Shown in pieces: positions 34,501 to 44,474 of a DNA stretch of 64,000 nt (the stretch's first letter is position 1; every line of letters starts with the position of its first letter). Made by a program: the position numbers and the translations under genes. The stretch spans positions 310,001-374,000 of the forward strand of contig RPFO01000175.1 in NCBI GenBank assembly GCA_009746045.1, given 5' to 3'. The DNA is from Mesostigma viride (Eukaryota > Streptophyta > Mesostigmatophyceae > Mesostigmatales > Mesostigmataceae). The notes under the pieces were generated by a model. That model had not been told where the DNA came from. It did not search any database and was given only the letters and a program-made list of their open reading frames with translations.

Positions 34501-34812
34501 GTCTTGCCCCCCTCCCCACAGCCAATTAAGCCAACGCACTACCTTGCATTGCAGTGTGTACTCGCGGTGGCGGCGCGTGGCACGCTGTCGCCGGCGTGCC
34601 GATCTCACCCTGCCCCACGCGGTGTACGCTGGCCTAAGTGGGTATGGCAGCGGGAAAAGGGAGCGGTCCCGCTGGGATTCTATTTCCCTACTTGTTGAGC
34701 CTTGCTGAGCTTGTCCAAGAGGATGGCAGTTTGGAGAGCTGCCTTGACAGCCGGGGTGGCTGACAGTGCAGCCTCCTCCCCCAATGGCAGGAGGTGGCTG
34801 GCCACCTTCCAC
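31558..34812 (-). CDS. DIRS pol: RT, RNase H and tyrosine recombinase
   Basis: 1084 codons from the furthest upstream ATG; the real start may be later, because the first part overlaps the gag-like ORF. The RT core lies at about residues 230-480 with an IDD catalytic-type box near 424. RNase H starts near residue 580 (VASDAS). A tyrosine recombinase occupies the last quarter, with the family's H-x-x-R box (HGLRHGGATH near 1011) and the nucleophile Tyr in AHYVGLH. The family copies RNA to DNA and integrates a circular form by recombination rather than with a DDE integrase. Confidence 0.85.
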   Translation of the reverse strand: MEGGQPPPAIGGGGCTVSHPGCQGSSPNCHPLGQAQQGSTSREIESQRDRSLFPLPYPLRPAYTAWGRVRSARRRQRATRRHREYTLQCKVVRWLNWLWGGGQDPPPNPRGACSKGREEALARVKRHCTWHSRRVGGVATGQEQEGADAIYGKQNKYEQLRADAVSLPKAEVAGKARLLDLLAMRPSWREIYASEENCIKPAVVASAKYWNVPKPSRGCSMAEWGKLMSRAAGVGMVAFRERRPKWVDGCFGVAKGVGELRFIVNRKLGNLLWVDPPKILLPHLGILVEVYIKGWCYCAKSDLVSYYYSIEVPEWWWDYQGLPSVWSTSVGLAGPRRKVWPVLKVLAMGHSHAVALGEAIHEMVLYMTGALDPRRQVNYLSSAGELTLVRDECGQPLRLAIEYKEERAGELQIDLENPPAPMLSITIDDLVASNGRTCEAVNQLITRAIEEGYLPNNLVPSKEKTKMASLEGDELEALGVVHRRNGVLEPTVKQLNLVIAHTQAILTRGRATAEGLAAVLGRWLWLQMLSRSCLSIWQQCFKFISLQGWGQRSWVLWAGVREELECALALAPMLRVDRSAPLAREVVASDASTYGQGVVYATMEPGDVTELARAREVRGYPTLLIPSEVAYAGPRPLSARAQQAITSQQWRVGVRSRWRDPGMHINEKEVRAAVKGVERSARSLANRGKRVVRLVDSTAALGCLAKGRSSSHKLNKQCRRLCALTLATGSRSQWVWTPSALQPADGVSRGQSMATFLAGWVRDLTAEGIHPNPGPPAPVSYLPLLEGKVKPATLLAYRRGLDSLLTWWEAGGRADGSSSRADTLEETFCAYVAWAHFRGYSRQVCVNALMGLQLYYPGMVKRWDLARGVLAGWKTLVPPRAPPPIPWEAAFALASTMVMQGQRLAGLLVVIVFRHYLRISEALNLRVGHVRLQPDVRLGPAQRGALLLRSTKTSKGKTQSVVVEDVMSETILRHCIAGKHAWEAVFPFTYPQFRRIWQAASQALGVAQIFTIHGLRHGGATHDFLAGRSMGDIQGRGRWLSSSTVAHYVGLHRSLEVQLPEVILRAMAACPPRAWRAILKLPST

Positions 34813-35734
34813 CCCCCCCTCCTTGCCCTTCCACCTGCAGCAAGGCCGCCACCACCCTCATTAGGTACTCCATGCCCACAAGCTCCCCGGCTGCTGAGCC
34901 CAGCTCCTTGAGAAGGGTGTCCATGGCCAATGCAATGTTCATGACAATTTTCCTGTTCTCCATGTTCCGCCAATTTCCAGGCTTTACCGTCATGACCCAC
35001 GACCGGATTCCCATCCCATTGTCGCTGGCGTCCTCCAACACCCCCGGCAGCACCCGCTCCGAAACCCGATATTTCACGCTCTTGGCTCGGCTTGGCAGCG
35101 CCACCCCTTTCGAGGCCTTGAAGTGGCTTCCCGCCCCCTCCATTCCTCCCAGCGCTGCCTTCAAACCTTGCATGAATTTCTCGGCTGCGACCTCCCCCTC
35201 CTCGTCCTCCTCGTCGTCCTGATTTTCGGTTTCCGGAGGTGCCCCAACGAATGTCGCCAACCTCGCCCTCATTTCCTTTCCGACAGCCCCCCCACCTGCC
35301 GAAACCTTGGCCGCGCCTTTCGGCTTGGCCATTTTTCGCTGCGCAGGTGTCGTTGGTGGCAGCGCCTGATCCTCCTCCTCGTCCGCCGCGAGATCTGCCA
35401 CGGCCAGCAGTTTTGCCACCAACGTTCCGTTTGGGTCACGTGCGTCCAACACGTCGCCAACATCAACGTGATCGGCCAGCAACTGCACGACAGACTTCAG
35501 CTGGCTCGAGCTCCACGAGCTGGCGTCCGTCACCCAGTCCTCGGCACCGAAGACCTGCTCGACTGCCCCCACCGCCTCTGCGGGGCTGATGCACTTGGCG
35601 AGCAGAGTGGCGAGCTGCTTCTTTTTGGCGCTGAAGGCGACTGGCGCGTGACTGGCGGCAGCAGCCCGCGGTGTGGGCGTCCCGTCCTCCCCGCGCGCTG
35701 CCTGCCCTCCTGTAGCTTTGCGCCCCTTCGGCAT
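34688..35734 (-). CDS. DIRS gag-like ORF
   Basis: 348 codons, ending inside the start region of the pol ORF (overlap of about 125 bp). The N-terminus is Lys/Ala-rich (MPKGRKATGGQAARGED), with an acidic stretch (NQDDEEDEEGEV) in the middle. No zinc knuckle is visible. Its position before pol and between the split repeats is the basis for the gag-like call. Confidence 0.6.
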   Translation of the reverse strand: MPKGRKATGGQAARGEDGTPTPRAAAASHAPVAFSAKKKQLATLLAKCISPAEAVGAVEQVFGAEDWVTDASSWSSSQLKSVVQLLADHVDVGDVLDARDPNGTLVAKLLAVADLAADEEEDQALPPTTPAQRKMAKPKGAAKVSAGGGAVGKEMRARLATFVGAPPETENQDDEEDEEGEVAAEKFMQGLKAALGGMEGAGSHFKASKGVALPSRAKSVKYRVSERVLPGVLEDASDNGMGIRSWVMTVKPGNWRNMENRKIVMNIALAMDTLLKELGSAAGELVGMEYLMRVVAALLQVEGQGGGGGRWPATSCHWGRRLHCQPPRLSRQLSKLPSSWTSSARLNK

Positions 35735-37528
35735 TGCTGCTCAGGGCCAAAAATGGCTCCGACAGTACAGGTTCGTCAAACCAGAGGTTCGTTTCCCCTG
35801 GCTTGCTGTCGCCGCCCTCGTGAAAAGAAAAGAGGCCGACCTTAGCTAGGTGGGTTTGTTTTTGTCCTTTTTTGCGTGTCATGCGGCCTTGGCCCGGACG
35901 GCATTTTTTCGCCACGCAAATGTTGCGTCTGAACAAATGACGCAATGTGGCGTTCTAATTGCCGGCAGCTTACGTAAGGCTGCCGGGGCTATTAGGTCAC
36001 ATATTGCGTGAGAGAAAGAATCTAGATCTAGTTAATCACTACGCCATGAGCCAAGAAACCTAGACAGTGGCAGGTTTATATCTCAACGTAGCTCCTGCCA
36101 CCTGGCCAAGAAAAACTGGCCAAAGCTTTGGCCACGACTGATCCGGATCAGGCCGCACCGGCCTCAAAAGGTATGTCACGTGAACCCAATAACCTAGCTA
36201 TAGCGGCTACCCTTCCATCTCACTATAAAGAAACTATGTTCAGAGAACCACGATTGTATAAGTTATACTGCATCAAACATGCATCAAACATCATGACTGG
36301 ATGACCTAATATGACTGAATTAGGCAGCCATAGCCAAAGCATCATCCACTCTCACAACGTGTTGAGCACATGCCTCGTGGGAATGGAGGTGCTGGGTTTT
36401 CATTCCATAACGCGTGCAATACTGAAAGAAAGAGGCACGTGTAATGCAAGGCTTGGATAGGTTGAGTGATCCATGAGCTTACATGCAGGCAAAGATGACG
36501 CTGGAATGCATGCTAGCAAATGGTGGCAAGATGCTAACAACACATGATTATACACCATGATTATGGGCACCCAGCTGATCTTCTTGCACAATCAACGCAG
36601 TATAAACCATCAACATCCAATCCTCACGATATATGCACGGCTTGACGACGTATACAGCACCTAAATACTGCACAACTGCAACCTGCTATGGCTGACATGC
36701 AAGCAACGTCGAGTAGGATGGCGGTCTTAGAGAGGCTGGGCAGAGGTCGGTAGAAATAAGTGGGAAACTGGCAGAAACTAGGTAGAAACACGATATACTT
36801 ACGCCTGCAAGCACTATTGAGCCGGTGGCAGAGGCCATTTCCAGGAAAATACAGCATACCGTAGCAATAGCCACGGTCACGCCTTACGCTATTTGCAGGC
36901 ACCATCATGCCCGGAGCTACCCAATAAAAGTCTGCACAAATCTCGGTTTAGCCGAGAGTCCGGGCGTTCGGAATGAATAAACATGTGTTAAGAAGTCGAA
37001 ACACCATGGAAATACCAAGCATGGTGCCGCAGCAGACCCGAGTCTTGACGTAATAATATGTATGCCGGTTTCCAGGGTTTCCGCATGAAAGTTGGGTGAT
37101 AAACTGGAAAAAACTACGTTTCCTTTGCCCCAGTACCTCAACAAACTCGTAGAAACCTAATTATCAACCTTTGAACGCATCATCATGGTCGTGCTACCCA
37201 ACAGCCACTGAAATTCGCGCGAAAACTGGCGAGATCTACCTGCCGCCATCGCCGTCGTCTTCACCTTCGTCCCGCGAAAATGCCTGATTTCAGTGGTACA
37301 TATTTGTTTGCAGCTGTCACAAAAAAAATACCAAAAATACCAGGATTTTTTCTTGAATTCTATGAGATGTTTCTGACCTATTTTGAAAGTTTCAGACCAA
37401 AAATCGCATGTTTAATAGGTTTGCCACGTGTCAGATTACAACGCGATACATCGCGTTCTAACCCTACAACGCGATGTATCGCGTTGTAAAAAAACACGGG
37501 TTAATGAATGAATTAATTAATTAATTAG

Positions 37529-39060
37529 TCTCCACCGCCACCTCCACCCTCCTCGCCTCCACCTCCACCGCCTCCACCGCCACCACCGCCGCCATCACCG
37601 CCCAGCTCCGTGACATCGACAAGCGCCTCCCGGCAGGACAACGCCATCGTCATCGAGGGCCTTCAGAACACCGCAGGCCTCACCGCCCAGGCGGTGAAGG
37701 ACATTGCCGCCAAGCCAGCCCCCGCTGACCCGGCAGGCGATGCTCCTCCCCCCCAGACCTGGGCCGCAATGCTGCTGAACCACATCACCACCACCCGGCA
37801 CCTCCGCCATTAAATATTGCTTCACATTCCAAGCAGCAGACGCTCGACCTCCGCGAAGAGGCCGAGCTAGCTCGCCAAGCGCAGCCTTAACATCACTATC
37901 AATCACTTCGACCTGGTGCATGGAAGGTGAGAACTCTGAGAAGCTCGCACAGGTGTTTGCGGACGAAATCCTTGCCCGCATGGGCCTCATTGGTGAGCTC
38001 AAGCTGGAGGCCCTCCGCCTTCCCCGCTCGCGGGGTAAGGCGGGACTGCCTCCGCTGCTGCTCATCTTTGAGATCATAGCGGACAAGATTACGTTCCTCA
38101 GACGCTGCAAGCAGCTCGAGAGGACTCCCTACACTCTGGACGACGACTTGACCCTGGCGCAGCAACAACGGCTACGGGAGCTATGGCCGACCTACCTAGC
38201 TCCAGCTCCGGCAGACCGGACAGCGGCAGGGAAGCCTCAGTGTAGACTGGATGGGGGTGGTCCTCTATGTGAAAATAACCAGGTATTGGAGGAACCTGAT
38301 CTTTCTTGAGCCTGGTACTTGAGGAAATGTTTATCACATTAGGAATTAATGTTCATATCCCATTCGTTGATTAAACATTAATAATATGGGCGGCCACCAT
38401 GTCTAGGGGCCAGCCCTTTAGGTCACCTGGCTTGTAAACAACAAGGAGCAACATTTTCCTCTAAGTGCTACGTCCACCCAAAGGGCAAAACCACAACAAC
38501 GCATTGTAGCCGTCAGATTAGTGACGGCGCATGCAACATTGTCGGATGCACAAAAAGTCATGCACATGCGCCAGAGGCGCGGCGCCGGAGGCAAAAGATA
38601 CTCTACCACTTATATTAGGTTTCTTTCTCTAAGGTCGGCGCAGGCTCAACTTATTTTCGTCTACATTTGTCACAAGGGAAGTGACGCGGCGCCACAACTG
38701 GTCCGTCTGGCAAAAATGCCAAAGTCCATGCGGCGCGTCATACCAGACAACTCAGAAATATATGGTAAGACCTACGGACGGTACAAAAGTCCTCAGTATC
38801 TTCCGTACTGGAAAGTCGACACTGAAAATAAAGCAAGGCACTGACGTAGCTCACACAGAATTGTGCCGGCAAGGTAAATCACGGCATATCCCACGTAATA
38901 ATTTCGTCAATGTCCCGACGGCAGAATAAACGATAATACAAACACGAGCAAGTGGCCCAAGCCTGCACTAATAAAAATGCGAGCCTGTGGCACAAAACGG
39001 TAAAACTTCTGACAATCTACGTGTGGGCCACAGGCCCTGGCAAGCGAACCCTGCTGCCCA
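37529..39060 (+). pseudogene. RTE ORF1 remnant, C-terminal part
   Basis: This continues the ORF1 begun at 29740. NTAGLTAQAVKDIAAKPAP (about 37670) and YTLDDDLTLAQQQRLRELWP (about 38130-38190) match the ORF1 at 41394-43881 (DTAGLTAQAVKDIAAQPAP, FTLDDDLTLAQQQRRRELWP). Several frame changes make it a dead copy. An insert of roughly 740 bp seems to separate ggtcctctatgtg (to about 38275) from ctacgtgtgggccacagg (from about 39010), with ctaYgtg on both sides as a possible target duplication. Confidence 0.65.
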
Positions 39061-39109
39061 GTACCCTCAGCAACCCCAGCCTGTAGGGGACTATAGCAGT
39101 AGTAGTGTA

Positions 39110-40305
39110 GAATAGTAAGGCTGAGCCTAGCTTAACGTGGCTGTTAAATTAAATTAAAATAAATTATAACATGACTCCCTTGGGAGAGCATGTAGCACAT
39201 ATTCCATGTTGGGTGGGTGGAGGTGGGAGAAGCCGCGTAATTGAACTAACCTAACTCTTAGCTATCTAGTCTAGAAAATCCTAACTACGCTACTCAGCAA
39301 AGCGCCCCTTCCTCCTGGGGGGAGGGGGCTTGCCCACAGGGGCTGGCGTGTGAGCCTGGACAATCGTCTTCCACCTCTTCTTGTTCTACATAGCAGTCCA
39401 AGCAAGAGAGAGGGACTGTCAGAATGCGGTGTTCAAACTTAGCTGGGACCACTAGGTCGGCCAGCAACAGCTGTGTGTAGGTCATGGCATGTTTACCCAC
39501 CTTTCTAGGAATGTACTTGGGGCCAGGCCTGGTCAGGATATCGGCCGCCCTGGCTGGCCAAGCCGCTGGGGGCCGGCCAGACCAAGGGCGGTGTCTACCT
39601 GACTGCTGCAAGCAAGATGTCCTACGAATGCTATCCTACGCTGCCTAATCTTGTCCGAAATGCGAGATATACCCTGATACAAAGACTCTAATGACCTATG
39701 AGTGGAAAACCCTACATTCAGGACCTGTCGAAGCATCGTGTAAACCGTGCCGTCCAGCCGGGCGGCCAGTGTGTCCGTGAGCGTCCATGAGCGTCCATGC
39801 CTCGGCGCCATACGCGAGCACGGTGAGGACCAGGACCTTGAAGAGCATTCGCTTGCAGTGCTCGCTCATGTCCTTCGAGTGCCAGCAGGTTTTGAGCGAA
39901 CGAAGCCTAGCCCAGGCCAGGCCGATGCGGATGTCCACATTGTCGGCGGTGTCGGGGAGGATGCTCCCCAGCATTTTGAAGCGATCACGGAATGGGACCT
40001 CCATCCCGTCTAGCAGCCGAGGTTTCGGCGGGGAACTGGTAGCCTCGGCAATCACAATCGCCTCAGCTTTGACCCTAATCTCCAACCCACCCCAGACAGT
40101 CCAGCCATGCAGGTCTGAATGTGCTCGGGGCGCCCGATGAGGGTGGTATCATCCGCATGAATCAGGTCGGACAGGCGGTATAACCAGGGCCACCGCCGCC
40201 ATGTTCGCGGATGTCCAAGCCGGGCTTGAACCCCTTAAGAGCAGTGAAGCACGTGCCCGGCGCATGACGTGATCCACGACAATAATGAACAGATATAGAA
40301 CGTGG
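39110..40305 (-). pseudogene. RTE-1 LINE fragment (3' part of ORF2), 5'-truncated and frameshifted
   Basis: On the minus strand this matches the 3' third of the ORF2 at 44475-46763. LYLFIIVVDHVMRRARA (about 40250), PPKPRLLDGMEVPFRDRFK, KVLVLTVLAYGAEAWTL and RQRRIAFVGHLA are spread over four frames. Homology ends abruptly near 40305 (5' truncation). The 3' end has an A+T-rich tail at about 39147-39170 and the ataacatgactccc motif shared with RTE-1. It is a typical dead-on-arrival LINE copy. Confidence 0.8.
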
Positions 40306-40408
40306 CCATGTACATGTATATTCTGATCAGGCACGCCGCAAAGGTTAAAACCATTTGCGTTCAGTGCCGGTCCGCGGAAAACGCGGAAAAACGCGATCTG
40401 CAAATGAA

Positions 40409-40466
40409 TCCGACCGGAATCGAACTGGGGACCTCTCGCACCAACTTTCGCTGACTATAGGACGGA
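40409..40466 (-). other. Shortened tRNA-like sequence (58 nt)
   Basis: On the minus strand, TCCGTCC at the start pairs with GGTCGGA at the end in six of seven positions. A TATAGTCAGCG A-box-like word and a canonical agttcgattcc B-box and T-loop lie at the right ends. At 58 nt it lacks most of an anticodon arm, so it is not a working tRNA. It could be a tRNA-derived SINE head or a tRNA remnant. Confidence 0.55.
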
Positions 40467-40825
40467 CGTCTCCGGATCCTAGGGCATCGCCAACTTACAC
40501 CTACAGTCATCCGCAAAAGTTCTCCTTTCCGGGGAGTGATGCAAGCCTTTTGGATTTGGTACTAGATAAATCACTCGAGATCTGTGTGTAGGAGTACTAC
40601 ACACGTGTCTATGCCTATGTATATGCCTATGATGGGCCCCACGCACGTGTGCCAACCAGCGCAGTGTGCTACATATACTCCCAACCACGAGCCACGAGGT
40701 AGCCATGGCTGTCGGCGCTCATAACTTTCACGTTTGAGCACCGAATTTAGTCGTGAATATCACTATCGCTTCGTCTTTCTAAGACGCACATGCTGGTATA
40801 ACTTTCCGAATCTACGACGCAATAT

Positions 40826-43800
40826 ATGACGAGCAAACGCCCGTCGACGCAACGCAGTTTGGCGGATGCGCTCGCCTTTGACAATGCGGCAGCTGAGGCT
40901 GCCGCTTCGCCAGATCCGGCAGGCAGCGGTGACACTATAGTCGTGCACTGGTGGTCGCCCAGCAACCTCCCGGCCTCAATGCCTCGCCATCTGCATCGCC
41001 TGACCCTAAACGCGCCCGCCCCGCCGACAAAACTGGAGGGCCACGCTGGGCGGAAACACGCTTCTCGGAACCGCGCTTTCGGCCCCAACCTTTCCAGGTC
41101 GATGATTACGACTGGACCAACATGTCCCCGGACCGTGCTATGCACTGCATCTTCTATGGGGACTACGCCTCGCTTTACGACCTGTGCCTCCATCTCCACG
41201 CCACTGGACGCCTCCTCGTCACCGACGGCCGACGCTGGCACAACATCAGCCAGCTGTTCGGGTGTCCCCGCCCCCAACTCCAACACGCCGTCCTCAACTC
41301 TCTTCTCCAGAAGTCTGACCGGGCGAGATCTGGGCTCCATCCATCTCCGCCCCCGCATTCCGTTCCATCCTCACGGAAGCCTTTCAGCAGCACGTGACCC
41401 CCCTTGCTGCCGACATAGCAGCAATCGGCGGCACGCTGACTGCTGAACTTCCTCACATTTCCACCGCCGCCGCCTCCACCTCCACTGCCATTTCCGCCTC
41501 CACTGCCGACATCAAAGCCCAGCTCCTCGACCTCGACCACCGCCTTCAAGCCACCGCCAACGCCCTTGAGAGCTTGCATGACACCGCTGGCCTCACCGCC
41601 CAAGCGGTGAAAGACATCGCCGCCCAGCCGGCTCCTGCTGGCCCGGCCGGCGATGCTCCCTCCACCTGGGCGGACTTGCTTAAGCAGCACACCACCTCCA
41701 CCACCTCCACCATCTCGGCACAACTCAAGCAACAAGCCTTCGACCTTCGCGAGGAAGCCGACATCGCCCGGCGCAGCCACAATGTCATCGTCAAGCACTT
41801 CGACCAGCAGGCAGGTGAGACCTCCACGAGCCTTCTTGAGGCATTTAAGCGCGCCATTCTTGCCCCCATGTTACTCACTGCTGAGCTGGACATGTCGGCT
41901 GTCCGCCTCCCCCGCGCGCGGGGGAAGGCTGGCCCGGCACCCGTGCTCCTCACCTTTAAGTACATGGCGGACAAGCTGGCGTTCCTTAACCCCTAAATGG
42001 TCTGAGATCCTGCCGATAAATCGGCTGGATCTTCACAATTTTGCAAACCAGATGCCATCCAACCTACCCATATCCAATGGCTGTCCTTGGGGGGCAAGCA
42101 TGTCCATGAGTTGCCCTTCGGGTTGGTATATCACAACCTCACATATATGCAGGGTAGGCCATATATAACTGCCGTCAAAGTCAGGGGGGTCAAGACGCGC
42201 GTTTTCATTTTTGGTAGAATGTGCATTTTGAATTATGTTATAAGACCTAGGCACCTACCACTTCAGGGATGATAAACAACTAGTTGCTGAACAGTTTGAG
42301 CCATTGGGGTCATCATTTGGGTGGGTATACCAGCAGTTACACCCAGTACAGCCCATAGGGGTACCGTTGGTAAAAAGCAACCAAGGGGGTAAGGGTGGGC
42401 ATACTACCTACTAATATGGCCATCAACCATGCCAAACAATACATTTCCCTTCCACAATGATGGGGAAACATAACTGCATCATCACACTACCCTTACATGG
42501 CACCTATGTGCAGGTGCTACCTTGTCCATGCACGTAGGTAACGTGGTACGGATACCCTACGCAAGGCATGCATTCTAGGAGGCAGCCACCAACAAACTAG
42601 TGATGTTGAGCCTATTTCAGCCTGCCCTAGCAAGGATAAACTAGGCCTAAGCTGCTATAGCTTGCCAGGTGATGGCCAGCACACCTGGTGGCACATGCTG
42701 TCTATGGGAAGCTTTTACTCACCAGTTACGTGCTTGATGATGCCACAGAGACCAGCCAACTGCCTCACACTCATGCAATATGTGTATGGGAAATGTATGA
42801 CAAACATATATGGAGGTATTCAAACTCATACAGCCTCTAAAACTTATCACCATCACCCTGTGGCAGGTCAACTGACTGAGGTAAGCATCTAAGAAGGGTG
42901 TTTTAGAAAGGGGCCAGGCCAGGGTCAAGAAAGAGCATGAATAATGCAAAAAGAATGTGCTACACAAGCTAGAACGTATATATAAACGTCAAACATCGAT
43001 AGGAAAACGATGCTTAAGCTTTACCAGGCATGGATGGCGTTACCTTGGCCCAGGCGGTGGCCGCAAAATGGCGCATTTCGGCACACCAAAGTTGTGCAGC
43101 ATGGTCGCTGGATTCGGCGATTTCTGGCCACCCTTGCACGTTTACGACTAGTATGTATCATAAAAAGTACAAAGAAACCGATATATCCTTTAAAATACGC
43201 CGGAAAGGTATTGCTGTCAACGTTTCTATCGTCCGGCCTGATCGCAGTTTTTTCCAGCAAGAACGCTGCCGACACCTATCAAATGGCATTCCCGCGAACC
43301 AAAAATTGGCCTGTATGATCTTTAGGACGTATAAAATCAATATCCTAAGTTTGGTCAGAAAATTCGAACGAAAACGTAAATGCCATGCGTGGGCGCAAGC
43401 CGCCATGGCCAGGTCGTCGTTTTCCGGAATGCACGTTGTACGTGAAAAAGTACCCTGACCCCTTGTACTTTGACCGGCCAGAACACCTCTATAACTTTGT
43501 CAGAAGTATGCAAACCCATATACCATGCTTTAGAGTATTTTTTAAACTTTCGATCTTCTCAGCTAAACTTTTCCTAATTCTCAATAGTTTTCGCGGCATT
43601 TGGTCGCCCGAGAAGGGGCCGATGCATCGGCTGGAACTCGATTTTTGGCGGAAAATCGGCCGCAAGACCATTTAGGGGTTAAATGCCGCAAGAAGCTCTC
43701 GGAGACTCGCTTCACGCTGGACGACGACTTGACCCTGGCCCAGCAACAGCGGCGACGTGAGCTATGGCCGACCTACCTTCAGCTCCGGCAGAGCGCAAGG

Positions 43801-43881
43801 GGGAAGCCGGTATACTGGAGGGGGGCGGTCATCCACGTTGACCACAAGCCCTGGCAGCCCCCTCCTGCCACCTCAGACTAG
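40826..43881 (+). pseudogene. RTE-type ORF1 (nucleic-acid-binding ORF1p-like), split by a TTAA element
   Basis: The start is probably ATG 40826 (MTSKRPSTQRSLADALAF). The reading frame changes near 40945 and near 41330. The middle (41394-41985) has Ala/Thr-rich helices and ends KYMADKLAFL. After a 1.69-kb insert (41990-43678) the same ORF resumes with FTLDDDLTLAQQQRRRELWP and KPVYWRGAVIHVDHKPW, and ends at TAG 43879-43881. The LDDDLT...WRGA block is the type of C-terminal domain found in LINE ORF1 proteins. It lies tail-to-tail with the minus-strand RTE-1. An ORF2 on this strand is missing. Confidence 0.65.
41990..43678. mobile_element. 1.69-kb non-autonomous TTAA element (piggyBac-like ends)
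   Basis: The 14-bp perfect terminal inverted repeats are CCCCTAAATGGTCT (41990-42003) and AGACCATTTAGGGG (43665-43678). They are bordered by TTAA on both sides (41986-41989, 43679-43682). TTAA duplication is the hallmark of piggyBac. The insert cuts the LINE ORF1, and the ORF1 homology resumes directly after it. No transposase ORF is present; the interior is A+T-richer than its surroundings and otherwise featureless. Confidence 0.85.
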
Positions 43882-43947
43882 GAATATATATACCAGTAGT
43901 GTAGATTAGTAAGGCTTAGCCTAGCATGTGGCCCACGCGCATGTGCG

Positions 43948-44327
43948 CCCATAATGGCCCCCATGGATGTTGCATTCAGAATTTAGCCAAGCCATGCCTA
44001 TAATGGGACCCCCATGGATGTTGCATTAAGAATTTAGCCATGCTATGCCATGCAGAGAGATGCTCTCTGTCGAGAAGCCATGCCCTAGCCCTTGTATAGC
44101 CATGATGATCTTCCTCCCCCGTGCCAGGATCCCCTTCGTTGGGTTGAACCTGAGACAGCATGGTGGTGCAGGTGCCCTTGCGGCACCTAGAGCAAGTGTT
44201 GCTTACATTCCCACCCTTGCATGAAGTAGCCTAGGATGTATTAAAAGCCATACGCCCCTTCTCAGGGATATGTGCTACATTGACTCCCAACGGAGTGATG
44301 TTGGTAATTAATTAATTAATTAATGGG
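43948..44327 (+). mobile_element. SINE copy A
   Basis: It shares the gcagagag/ctctctg core, catgccctagcc, ggtggtgcaggtgcc and ccccttctcagggat with copies B and C. A roughly 57-bp word (atggatgttgcattaagaatttagcc) is doubled at its 5' side. The 3' end, atgtgctacattgactccc then aacggagtgatgtt and an AATT run, mirrors the RTE-1 3' end. A possible imperfect target duplication is ATGTGGCCCAC at 43937 and ATGGGCCCCAC at 44328. Confidence 0.65.
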
Positions 44328-44474
44328 CCCCACACCAGATGATTAAAATTAAATTCAATTATATTATAACATGCCTCCGTGGGGAGGTCATGTAGCACAT
44401 ATTTCATGATGGATGGGGTGGAGGAAGCCGCGTGATCGAACTGTCCTAACTCTATCTAGAAAATCCTACCTACA

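Larger units (their letters stand above)
30758..36255 (-). mobile_element. PAT-like DIRS retrotransposon with split direct repeats, family gamma
   Basis: A1 (30758-30892), B1 (30918-31350), A2 (31351-31485), coding part (31558-35734, minus strand) and B2 (35822-36255). Read on the minus strand this is the A-ORFs-B-A-B order of PAT/Kangaroo elements. It carries a gag-like ORF and a pol ORF with RT, RNase H and tyrosine recombinase. The repeat pairs are nearly identical (135 bp each; 433 and 434 bp) and both ORFs are long, so it looks whole and young. It is inserted in a TIR element and could supply recombinase for the small alpha and beta elements, whose ends it shares. Confidence 0.9.
30261..37501. 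mobile_element. TIR DNA transposon with terminal palindromes, containing a DIRS element
   Basis: Inverted ends acccgtgttttttta are followed by words of the type AACGCGATRYATCGCGTT (left 30281-30298, right 37440-37487 in two copies). A 3-bp duplication TAA flanks it (30258-30260, 37502-37504) and lies in the SINE tail, so the empty site reads as a normal AATT tail. Without the nested element (30758-36255) its own length is about 1.74 kb. No transposase was found in 30262-30757 or 36256-37500. The superfamily is undecided; the TAA duplication would suit PIF/Harbinger. Confidence 0.7.
29836..37528 (+). mobile_element. SINE copy B, split by a TIR element
   Basis: The SINE consists of 29836-30260 plus 37502-37528, flanked by the 11-bp duplication TCTCCACCGCC (29825-29835 and 37529-37539). 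The body shares gcagagag-ttactctctgc and further words with the copies at about 43948 and 55484. The 3' end (gtccccacggagctatgtt followed by an AATT run) resembles the 3' end of the RTE elements of this window. The 7.2 kb between the two parts belongs to the nested TIR element. Confidence 0.75.
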
